The notes beneath the pieces are model-generated. The model ran no database searches and was not told where the DNA came from. It saw only the letters and a list, made by a program, of their open reading frames with translations. Positions 25,729 to 38,100 of a stretch of DNA of 64,000 nucleotides are shown piece after piece. The translations under genes were made by a program, and so were the position numbers. How positions within the stretch are numbered: the first letter of the stretch is position 1; every line of letters begins with the position of its first letter. This DNA is from Hemibagrus wyckioides (lineage: Eukaryota; Chordata; Actinopteri; Siluriformes; Bagridae), in the NCBI RefSeq assembly GCF_019097595.1, contig NC_080726.1, positions 18,624,205 through 18,688,204 on the forward strand, read 5' to 3'.

Positions 25729-26560
25729 CCTCCGTCCTTATCCTGCTCTCAATTCAATTTCATATCTACAGAAAAATAAAATTCGGTATTCGACGAACCG
25801 AACAGAAGAAGCTATATACACTGTACAACATCTCTCACAGGAAAAGTGTGTTATGGTCTCTCCGGTGTGGAGATCAAGAATTGTGCTGATTTTCTGACAC
25901 TTTTGTCTTGTTTCACCTTCAAACACACACAGAGAGACATGAGCAACAGCAAAGGATTCAGCATTTGTCTCAGGTGTGATAGGAGACTTTTCATTTTATA
26001 GACTAATGTGGAAAAACAAACAAAAAAAAACAGGACCTGAACAAAGATTTGCAGGTGTCTCGATCAAATCTAAGAAAATGAACTGAAATGGAACTGATAA
26101 AAAAAGAAAACAGAAATTTTGTTGATGAATTTAAAATTTAAAATGAAAGGAGAAATGTGTTTTGTCTCACAACCGGAAGTTAACCATAGGCATCTTTTAA
26201 CCTTTAATGTTTAACTGTGAAGCTAAAATGTTTAAATAAAAAATTAACATTTTTAGAAATGAAAAACGTTTATTACTACGTTTCTGGCATTTATCATTCA
26301 TTTCAACTCAAAACTGAAAAGATAGAATTTCAGGATTTTTAAGAAAAAGCTAAAAGAACAATTTTGCTTCCTCCTTCATGTTTAATCAAGAAATTAAACA
26401 TATTTCTATATTCACAAATGTTGAATCAAAGCCAAAAACAAGATCAAATTTGTTTCCAAATTTCAAGCTTATTTTCACCAACACACCTGGGACATGCACC
26501 TGTTCATTTGTTTAGCTCTAGAGTTAAAATTAAAACAGAAGGAAAAACCAATCCCTCGAA
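24991..26560. other. Region downstream of fat3; no gene recognised
   Basis: AT-rich DNA between the Tc1 element and the likely fat3 3' UTR. A TG/GAGA simple repeat lies at about 25673-25729. In the fat3 sense there are AATAAA signals near 26267 and 25024-25040, so a longer 3' UTR could reach here. Confidence 0.45.
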
Positions 26561-27305
26561 AATCATTATTTTATTTATTTATTTTATTTTTAAAAATTTT
26601 TTTGGTCTGGTGACTTGGCAGCTCTCAGACGTGTGTTTTTAAATGAAAAATCTGAGAAATTTTCAAAACTCAGAAAAGACAAATAAAAAACAAACAAACA
26701 GGAACACGTCTTTGTTCAGGTGTTTTTTTGTTTGTTTTGTTTTTTGTTTGAAAAAATAAAATTCACCAAAACCTTTTTTTTTTTTACTTTACATTTTTTT
26801 TTTAGCATTTTTCCTTAATTTTTTGTCTTTGGGTTTGTTCGGCCACTTGGCAGCTCTCAGGTGTGTTTAATGATGTCATGGTCATTGAGGTTGGTCTTTC
26901 TGGACATGACTGGTCTGCTGTTCCACCTGAGGCAGGTAACTAACCCCCCCACCCCCCAGGTCTTTGCTCAGGTGTGTTATGGAGATAAAACAGAACAAGA
27001 AATATCAAAAATCTGAATTTTCTCGACAAATATTTTCCACACTCTTTCCCTCATCCTTCCCTTTTTTTGGTTTGATGACTTGGCAGTTTTCTTTTACTTA
27101 CTTTTGTATCCCTCTATTCTGTTCTATCCCTTTTTACTTCCTTCTCCATTTTTCTTTTTTTAACATTCATCTTTTTTTCCATTTCTCCATACTGATTTCC
27201 TTTTTTCCCATTCGGGCTTTTTCCACTTTCAGCTCTTACACTGTGCATCACACTTAATATATACATGGCCTGCAATACTGAATAAGACTTTTTTGCTTTG
27301 TTTGT

Positions 27306-27343
<38 letters not shown>

Positions 27344-27436
27344 AGATGCTAACAATATGGCTTTCCGATATACAAATGAATGAAACAATACAGTCTTAAT
27401 ATCTTACAGAAACTTACAAGTGAGTCGTGCTCCCGC

Positions 27437-27468
<32 letters not shown>

Positions 27469-27805
27469 ACACACACACACACATACACACACACACTCAG
27501 CATCCCAGTGGTGTTGGACAGCTTGAAAAATAGTGCTATTTGTGGGGCAGACATTAAACAGAGTAACATTTCACCCTGCAGTGAAGAGAGACAGAAGGTG
27601 AGAGTGAGACAGAGGGATGGATAGAGAGTGAGACAGAAAGAGAGATAAAATCTGATCTATTATTTCACTGTACGCTGAACAATTTCTGCAATTTCTGTGC
27701 AACAAAATAAAACAATAACAAAAACACAAAGCGATAAAGAACCGAGACATCCGATTTAAAAACGTTGGATGATTTGTGCTGTTTGGCTGTACAAAAGTCC
27801 ACTGA

Positions 27806-27836
<31 letters not shown>

Positions 27837-27995
27837 CACAACATAAGCAAGAGATTTTTCACAAATGTCTCTGTTCATCTGCGTCACATGATTCCCTAAT
27901 GTGTGCATGACTTCCTGTTGGGGAGCTTCAGTCTTTTTGTGTGTGTGTGTGTGTGTGTGCGCGTGTGTGTGTGTGTGAGTGTGTACTGGGAGAAA
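26561..27995 (-). other. fat3: Probable fat3 3' UTR
   Basis: This follows the fat3 stop codon. In the fat3 sense, the first cluster of AATAAA hexamers (TTTATT on plus) is at about 26571-26588, giving a 3' UTR of at least about 1.4 kb if used. It contains CA/TG tracts (27309-27340, 27466-27496, 27808-27831, 27939-27978), TCTG repeats (27437-27460) and three spaced copies of an ACTTGGCAG phrase. The true end is not determined. Confidence 0.45.
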
Positions 27996-28489
27996 TCACA
28001 CTTCAGTCTGTTGTGTGTATGGCTGCATCTGTCCTTCCTCTAAACTGTCTAAACTTCCTCCAGTTTCGGAATCCTCGAACCCAAAGGGGGTGGAGACATC
28101 AGACGCAGAGGACGTTTTGATTGACAGCCGCTCGTCCCCGCTCGCGAAAACACTCAGCTCCGCCCCCTCGGATCCAAGTGGCAGCTGATGAGGAGGAAGA
28201 TACTGGCTCGGGTGGAAGTGCGGGCGGGATCTGGTCAGTGTACTCGCTGTGGATACGGGTTGACTGACAGGTGCAGCATCTGGCAGGTAATCTTCTCCAG
28301 GAAGGCGTGGCGGCAGTCGTTCACGTGAAACAAACTCCTCCTCCTGAGGGGGCGGGTACTCGCTGTCAACGTCAAAACCGCCTAAATAGTAGTCTGACTC
28401 CAAAGCCACACCCACGTCTGCTGGCGTCGCTTCCTCGATGTCGGAGAGCCTCGTCGCCGGCAGCCAATCAGAAGTGTCCCAGTGGTACG
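27996..28489 (-). CDS. fat3: fat3 last coding exon: distal cytoplasmic tail and stop
   Basis: 494 bp. It starts [20 protein letters not shown] and continues with [46 protein letters not shown] and [16 protein letters not shown]. It ends QQTEV, a class I PDZ ligand as in FAT1. The proline-rich YPPPQ and LPPRLP replace the Ena/VASP-like proline runs of human proteins, so this interaction may be weak. The acceptor is CTCCACAG. Confidence 0.93.
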
Positions 28490-28697
28490 CTGTGGAGACA
28501 GAACAGCCAGTCAGATCAGACAAAACAAAATGTTTAGCAAACGTTAGGGTTCGAACATGCAGCATTTCACAGCGTGCAACAGCAGGGGGCGGGGCATGCC
28601 TGTGGAACAGCCATGAGGTCATGAGGTCAAAGGGTCACATTCTGTAAAAAAATAAAGAAACACATGCAGCAATGTGTGGATACACAGAAGCGCAGGG

Positions 28698-28732
<35 letters not shown>

Positions 28733-31700
28733 AGGTACACATCCAATTCAACCCGAAAACATCCACAACAAACACACAGACAGTAAGAGAAGAGAGATGA
28801 GGAAAGAGCTTGTTTAAAACAGACAATCACAAGCAACTTGACATTTCCCAGAATGCACCAGAGCATTCTGTCAGCAGTACAAAACCAAGGGGAAGGGAAT
28901 GAGAGGGTGAAAGAGATTGAGAGAGAGAGCGAGAGAGAAGGTGAGAGAAAGGATGAGAAAGAGGTTTAGAGAGAGGGTTAGAGAGGATGAGAAAGGCGAG
29001 AGAAAGGATGAGAGAGGGTGAGAGAGAGGGTGAGAGAAAGGGTGAGAAAGAGGGTGAGAGTGGTTGAGAGAGAGGGTGAGAGAGTGAGAGGTAGGGTGAG
29101 AGAGAGGTTGAGAGAAAGGATAAGAGAGACGGTGTGAGAGAAAGAGAGAGAGAGAGAGAGGTTGAGAGACAGGATGAGAGGGTAAGGGAGAGGGTTAGAG
29201 AGAGGGTGAGAGAGAGGTTGTGAGAGGGTGAGAGAGAGAGAGAGAGAGGTTGTGAGAGGGTGAGAGAGAGAGTGAGAGATAGAGAGTGAGAGGGTGAGAG
29301 AGAGGTTGAGAGAGAGGTTGTGAGAGGGTGAGAAAGAGGGTGAGAGACATTCACCTCTGCTGTAGGTTTGACCTTGATCCATAACGGAGACTGGCATTTA
29401 GAGGAGAGACAGAAGGGTTGATCAACGCAATGCTCACTGTGTGTGTATGGGTGTGTGTGTATGAGAGAGTGTGTGTGTGTGAGAGTGTGAGAGTATGTGT
29501 GTGTGTGTAAGTGTGTCATCCCCCCATCTGACTTTTGACTACACTAGAAAAACATTTAACACTCATTTATATATAAACACACACACACACACACACACGT
29601 ACACACACACACTCTCATACACACACACACACACATACACACACACACACTCATACACACACACACTCTCACACACACACAAATTTAACTGACTATTTCA
29701 AACTGTTCACCTGATATCTTCCCTACACAAACATCCCATGTAAGTCGTTACCATGGAAACACGATTAGATCTTAAAACGTAATTTTCACTCAGTTTTTCT
29801 CCTAAAGTTAATGAATTAATAACAAATAAACGAATAAAAAACAAAAACCATAATTAAATAAATGTCAATAAAATGCAAATTAATAATAATAATAATAATA
29901 ATAATAATGTAAATAAAAAATAAAAAATATAAATATAACTTTGTTAATGTCAAAATATAAATTAAATGAACTTTAACAAAAAAAAATTCAAAAGTTTTTT
30001 TTTGGAAAACATCTCCAGATCAGCAGCTGATCTTTTTAGTTTTATCATTTCTAATCGAATGAAATATTTGGCTGAAAATGGATCAGCACCGAGCCGAACT
30101 CCTGCGCTGCTTTAAGGAATCTTACTCGTGTTTTAGATCCTGATTTTTTTATTTACCGGGAAAACGAGCTCCATCATTTTCACAGAGCAACTAATGAATC
30201 ACATCGAAGAGGGACAGAGGGGAATTCTGGGAAACGATACACTTTAAGATTCACAGAACTCTGAGTGGAACATGGTGTTACAAAAAGTGTGTGTGTGTGT
30301 GTGTGTGAGATACTTAAGCTTAGTGCACATTACACCATTTTACCCGTGATTTTCACAGCCAGCGATGAATTTTGTGGCTTGCTGAATAAATCCCACGATC
30401 ACCAAGCTGCATGAATCGTCTGCTCATGCTGTGTGAAGCGTTTGGTTTTTTCTCCCGCACATACGTGTGAGCAATGCTAATAATGCTACTATACAACATC
30501 GACCAGTTTGAATAAAAACAAAACACGCGTTACATGATTTTAGAAGACTTTCCCTTTGCAGAACAGATGGACCTTACTTTCTGTCTCTCCACAACTGATC
30601 GATCCTTGGTACGAAACAACGACACAGTCGCGCTTTCAAGTCTTTATGTAGCATGCAGCTCTTTTTGGAAAATTTCTGAGCAATTCTGAATCCTTTTCAG
30701 TCTTTTAGGTAAGAGTTAAAGAATTTATAATATTTTATAAAATAAATCATAATAAATGTATATGTCACGAGGCCTGAACACCAGAGGGAGCCATCGCCCG
30801 AATATTAACTGTTTCTGCTCACTTCCGGTTCAGTGACGTATAAAAACAGCACGCTATCTCAGTCACATCGCGAAGCATTGTTTCCTTAGTGTTACCTGCC
30901 AAGCCTTGATTTAGCTATTATCTAGTTTCCTCGTGTATGACCCTGCTTGTTTTCTTCTGACTTCGTTTTCTGGACTAGCGTTTTGGTTTTGACTTTTTCT
31001 ACGGAGCTTTCTGGTTTTGACCCTGTTTTTCCGTGACCGCGACTAAGATCTTAGCCTTCGGCCCTTTCCATTATCTGCGAATGGATTCTAATACTCCTAC
31101 GTCTGACGAGACATTACAGTATAAACGATTAATTATTAATTAATAATTAATAAATATAAGTAAATTTTAATAACATTTAAGATAATTAAGAAATTTTTCA
31201 GATGAGAAAAACTAAATAATTAAAAAAATTTAAAAATGTCAAATTTTTGACTTAACAATGGTGGCATATTTGTGAATTTTTTAAATTTTTAAACAATTAA
31301 TATTCCACTACATATGTAAAAACCCCACAATCTACCAGTGAATTTTTGTAAATATTTAAAAGTTTCTGTTGTTTCCACTGCTGTGTTTTTTATTTTTTCC
31401 TTTCATTTTTACATTTAATTTAATTTTTTTAAATCTTTATTCTGGCTTTTGCTTTCTTTCAGAAATGACTATAAATTTTACAGACAATCTGTAGTTTTCT
31501 AGATATTTGTTTCCTCCACTACAGATTGATAAAGTTTATTTAATCTCCAGCTTCATTTACATCTCAGGCATTTGGCAGATGCCCTTATCCAGAGCGACTT
31601 ACAATTTATCTCATTTTATACAAACTGAGCAACTGAGGGTTAAGGGCCTTGCTCAGGGGCCCAGGGGTGGCAGCTTGATGGACTGGGATTCAAACTTACA

Positions 31701-33386
31701 ACCTTCCTGTCAGTAGTCCAACACCTTAAGCACTAAGCTACTACACTCCAGCATCGTTGAGGCACCAAACAATAAATCACAAAATCACTGGCACATAAGA
31801 ACGAACACAAGAGTCAGATTTAGATGTGAGCCGATTTTAGAGATCACAGAAATATCAGAATTGCCTGATTAAATGCAGCCTGTGTTTATTAAGCGCTTTA
31901 TAAAGCTTTCGCACGCACCGGCGTCGCTCTGTAGATTCGAGCGAAGTGTTTTATTAAACGCAGGACTCGATCTGGATAACAAATAAAACCAGGAACCATG
32001 TTTATAGCCATTTTATTTTTTTCTCAGATGTAGCTTTTGTTTTGTTTCAATGAATATGTGACGCTAATGTGCTCAAAACACGGAAATAAGGTCCAGACCA
32101 CGGCTGTGAAAAATAAAAAATGTTTTTTATTTTCTCTCTACTGTGATTAAAAACTGAACGGATCGATCACTCGTGCTTAATTGCCACAATGTTGAGAAAT
32201 AATTTTTTGTTGGTCACATGTGCATCTGATTTCAGGTTGACGCACGATTCGTGAGATATGAAACTGAACATAACCAGTTCAAACAAGCTAAATAAGTGTG
32301 TGTGTGTGTGTGTGTGTGTGTGTCCTGGCCAATTTCTTGATGAGTCCAAGAAAGCAGACACTAATCCAGACGACTGACTAATACACACTCTCCACAAGTC
32401 ACTGTGCTATACAGTATAAATGCATTAATTCACTTTACACACCCCTTTTGTTTGTGTGTGTGTGTGTTTGTGTACACGTATGGTCTGAAGCTACCTTCGT
32501 TTTCGATCGTGTCAACTGCATCGTTGACGAGTCGAATGACCGTCACTATGGAAGCTTGGAGAGAGAAATGGAGAGTGATGAGAAACTTGCGCATACACAC
32601 ACACACACACACACTCGTGCACACACACCATCTCACTTATACAACAAAGTCAGAAATTTACAGTGGAATTTCATCGTGATTATTATACGCGTGAATCCAA
32701 AGCTCGCACTGGTCCACTGCAGATGCTTCTGTGTTCTGATTGGCTGATGATGACCTAAGCTGTGACAAATGAGGGCTGGAGTATGTCATCATTCCAAAAA
32801 GTGCAGATTATGAAGTCTTTCACACACACGCACACACACACACACTCTGAATTAATGATCCGATTATTCACCATTTGAGCAGTGATGCTGAAAATGATAT
32901 ACATACATTTGCACTCTTCACACTCTCTACATGCACACTCTACACACAGACACTCTTCACACACACTCTCTTCACACTGCCATGGAGAGTCAGGGAGGTG
33001 GGCGGGGCTTACCATTGTCATCGCAGGAGTCTGATTGGAAGGAGCTCAGTGACTGAACCTCAGAGTTGCTTCCTTTGTTGCTGCCTGAAAAACACATGAC
33101 CTCCTCATGCATGTCCATTTTCCCTGTGAACATCCGAAATCAAAAATCAGACACTTAAGACTTAATCATTCCTAGCTTCCTATATCCTGAACAGAAATAA
33201 AGACACAATTTTAAAGCGACAATTAAATCCTTCTTTCCTCTCTCACACATTTCTGGAGTCCATCCTGAGTCGAGGACATCACCAGTAAAAAAAACAAACT
33301 TTTATTTAATTGTTCTTCAGGCTGAGACTTGAATAAATCTCAAAAGTTCAATTAAATCACAAAACCAATTAAATCAAACAGTGGAA

Positions 33387-33453
<67 letters not shown>

Positions 33454-33651
33454 GAAAAGGAAAGAAGGAAGACAGGGAGAAAGGAAAGGAAAGGAAGGAA
33501 GGAAGGAAGGAAGGAAGGAAGGAAGGAAGGAAGGGAGGAACCTTCTGATTGGAACACTGCACATATAAAAGTGGGAGAAATCACTGCAGCTCTGACTGCG
33601 AGTGGAGACAAAAGCCACAGGTATTCAGATTTGCCATGGTTAGGAGGTCAG

Positions 33652-33695
<44 letters not shown>

Positions 33696-35116
33696 AAACC
33701 AATCCTGTGTCTCTCACCATCGTCATCCTCCCAGCTTCTCTTGTTGCTCGGTGAGTCACACTCAGATCGGTTGGGTGCTACGCTGCACACGGCCACGCCC
33801 CTCCGTGTCATACTGCCCACCACTCTCGGTGACTCCGCCCCCTGTCTGAATGTGCTCATCTCAGTTAGCTCCACCCCTTTTCTGTCACCACCCCTTTTTT
33901 CCAATGTCCCAAAGCACGGTGTGTATGCCATCGGTCTCACTGGGACCTGGGGTGGCCCTGTTAAGCTTCGCCCACCCTCTGTGTAAAGACTGATGGGTTC
34001 CCCAGATAATAAGCCCCGCCCACCCTCAGTGTAGAGGCTGATTGGGTCTCCAGTGCCACATTGGAGGGGCGGGAAGTGTCCATTGGCTTTGTGCAACAGT
34101 GCAGCGGTGGCCGGGTCCTGGACGAGTGAAAGGTCGTTGCGCGAGTAGCTCTTCTGAAACACTTTCTTCCTGAAGGCGACAAACAGGAACACAAGCGCCA
34201 TGATCAGGAACAGCACCACTGCCACACCGATTAGCTCCTCACGCCCAAAGTAGGCAGGGCCTGAGCGCATATCAGGGACCAGGAGAGGACGGATGGCACA
34301 GGCTCCACCCACAAAGCCTGGCGTGGTGCAGTTGCAATAGAAGGACCCAAAGGTGTTAACGCAGGAGGCGCCGCCCTCGCAGCGCTCACCACGTTCACAC
34401 TCATTTACATCCTCATCACACCTGCAGAATACACACACACACACACAGGATATTGGTCATGTGTATTTAGTTAAATTATATTGATTAGATCGGGACACTA
34501 TTATGAAATAAACATAGGAATCCTACATTAGGATACACACACACACATACACACACACACACAAACACGCGTGCTTGGTCTTATGCATGAGAGCGTACGA
34601 ATTCGATTTCTTCGACCTTCCACATTCATTTTTCACTGCTCTCAACTGTGCTGCTACATTTTTATTCTTCAAAGCACATCAAAGAAATGCAAGACTGCGT
34701 GTGTGTGTGTATATGTGTGTGTGTGTGTATGTGTATATGTGTGTGTGTGTGTGCATGTGTATGTGTGTATATGTGTGTGTGTGTGTGTATGTGTATATGT
34801 GTTTATGTGTGTGTGTGTGTGTATGTGTATATGTGTGTATATGTGTGTGTGTGTGTGTGTATGTGTATATGTGTGTATATGTGTGTGTGTGTGTATGTGT
34901 ATATGTGTGTATATGTGTGTGTGTGTGTGTGTATGTGTATATGTGTGTGTGTGTGTATATTTTAATTAAATCAGGCTGTGTGTGCGTGTGTCAGTGATAG
35001 AGGGGGCTGGCAACTAAATCCAATGAGTAAAAAACTAGACATTTGTATGTGCGTGTGTGAGTCATGAATCAAACGAAGCACTGAGGTAGAGAGAGCGAGA
35101 GAGGCAGAGAGAAAGC

Positions 35117-35148
<32 letters not shown>

Positions 35149-38100
35149 GTGAGAGAGAGCGAGAGAGAGAGAGAGAGAGAGAGAGATTGATGGGGGGAAA
35201 TAGAAATAGATAGATCAATGACTCCCTCTCCTGGTGGTAGTGTGTGTTGCATCACCCTCAGTGTTTGCACTGTGTTTGTGATTTCATCACACCATTAATA
35301 CCTCTATAAACACCATTAATTCACCAATAATCAACCATTATTCCACCACTAAAACATCATTATTACAGCATTCATAAGCTCTTAATACATGGTGTACACC
35401 AGCATCAACACATACTTATGCATAGTTTATGACATTTATATCATTTCTATTTGTTTATTTAATGAGGTGTTTGAAATGGGTGTGTACTGACGTGAGGCCG
35501 GTGTATCCCCTCTTGCAGCTGCAGATGAAGGCATTGCCGATGGGTTTACACACTCCACCGTTTCGGCATGGGTTTGGTGCACACACACCAATCTCAGTCT
35601 CACAGCGCCGCCCAGTGTACAGAGGACCACAGTTACATGAGAAACCTGAGAGCGAGAGAGACTCTAATCATCAGGAAATCACACACACACACAGCTGGAC
35701 AAGTGGTGTACGTTAATTATATGCCAGCAAGGAGAATAATGGCGTCCCCTGAAAATGACTGCTGAGTAATTATGCAGTAATTACTCTCTCTCACTCACTC
35801 ACTCACTCTCTCATACACACACACACACACACACACAATGAATATTCGTAGCTGATACAATAATCACAGCTGTCAGCCAGATAGCTGGGAGTTTGTGCAG
35901 AGCTGTGCTCAGAGATTGACACTGATGAAGGCTAGAAAACCATTAACACCCACTGGTTCTGGAAAAAGTGAGCTTTTAGTGTCTCACTGAACACCTGAAC
36001 ATATCTAACTAAATACCAGCACCACACATCGTGTACCACAACATATACATTACTACAGCTTATACAAGGGTACTACAGCATATACAACGATACTACAGCA
36101 TATACAACGATACTACAGCATATACAACGATACTACAGCATATACAACGGTACTACAGCATATACAACGATACTACAGCATATACAACGGTACTACAGCA
36201 TATACAACGGTACTACAGCATATACAACGATACTACAGCATATACAACGGTACTACAGCATATACAACGATACTACAGCATATACAACGATACTACAGCA
36301 TATACAACGATACTACAGCATATACAACGATACTACAGCATATACAACGGTACTACAGCATATACAACGATACTACAGCATATACAACGATACTACAGCA
36401 TATACAACGATACTACAGCATATACAACGGTACTACAGCATATACAACGGTACTACAGCATATACAACGATACTACAGCATATACAACGATACTACAGCA
36501 TATACAACGGTACTACAGCATATACAACGATACTACAGCATATACAACGGTACTACAGCATATACAACGGTACTACAGCATATACAACGATACTACAGCA
36601 TATACAACGATACTACAGCATATACAACGATACTACAGCATATACAACGATACTACAGCATATACAACGGTACTACAGCATATACAACGGTACTACAGCA
36701 TATACAACGATACTACAGCATATACAACGATACTACAGCATATACAACGATACTACAGCATATACAACGATACTACAGCATATACAACGATACTACAGCA
36801 TATACAACGGTACTACAGCATATACAACGATACTACAGCATATACAACGATACTACAGCATATACAACGGTACTACAGCATATACAACGATACTACAGCA
36901 TATACAACGGTACTACAGCATATACAACGATACTACAGCATATACAACGATACTACAGCATATACAACGGTACTACAGCATATACAACGATACTACAGCA
37001 TATACAACGGTACTACAGCATATACAACGATACTACAGCATATACAACGGTACTACAGCATATACAACGGTACTACAACATTACAACTGTACTACAACAT
37101 TACAACTGTACTACAGCATATATAATGGTACTGCAACATTACAACGGTACTACAACATTACAACTGTACTACAACATTACAACTGTACTACAGCATATAT
37201 AATGGTACTGCAACATTACAACGGTACTACAACATTACAACTGTACTACAACATTACAACTGTACTACAGCATATATAATGGTACTGCAACATTACAACG
37301 GTACTACAACATTACAACTGTACTACAGCATATATAATGGTACTGCAACATTACAACGGTACTACAACATTACAACTGTACTACAGCATATATAATGGTA
37401 CTGCAACATTACAACGGTACTACAACATTACAACTGTACTACAGCATATATAATGGTACTGCAACATTACAACGGTACTACAACATTACAACGGTACTAC
37501 AACATGACAACTGTACTACAGCATATATAATGGTACTGCAACATTACAACGGTACTACAACATTACAACTGTACTACAACATTACAACTGTACTACAGCA
37601 TATATAATGGTACTGCAACATTACAACGGTACTACAACATTACAACTGTACTACAGCATATATAATGGTACTGCAACATTACAACGGTACTACAACATTA
37701 CAACTGTACTACAGCATATATAATGGTACTGCAACATTACAACTGTACTACAACATTACAACTGTACTACAGCATATATAATGGTACTGCAACATTACAA
37801 CGGTACTACAACATTACAACTGTACTACAGCATATATAATGGTACTGCAACATTACAACTGTACTACAACATTTCAACTGTACTACAGCATATATAATGG
37901 TACTGCAACATTACAACTGTACTACAACATTTCAACTGTACTACAGCATATATAACGGTACTGCAACATTACAACTGTAGTACAACATATACAACTGTAC
38001 TACAGCATATATAACGGTACTGCAACATTACAACTGTACTACAGCATATACAACGGTACTACAACATTACAACGGTACTATAACATATACAACGGTACTA

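Larger units (their letters stand above)
29391..32494 (-). other. fat3 intron between the two cassette exons
   Basis: 3.1 kb with a solo LTR-like element (30763-31118), a dispersed repeat (31556-31750), TG (about 30287-30307, 32297-32321) and CA tracts (29578-29682), and an AAT run (29882-29908). No other exon was found. Confidence 0.7.

Noticed and set aside
28827..29519. Leucine/serine-rich minus-strand frames of 230 and 139 codons
   Set aside because: They translate the CTCTC-type pyrimidine repeat in the last fat3 intron; only the 12 residues of the microexon inside are plausible coding sequence.
33352..33618. [13 protein letters not shown] minus-strand frames
   Set aside because: Products of the GAAA/GGAA tetranucleotide tract in a fat3 intron.
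35488..35492. Alternative donor GTACAC at 35487 for the EGF 3 exon
   Set aside because: Using it would add four bases and break the frame into the calcium-binding EGF exon; GTCAGT at 35491 keeps it.
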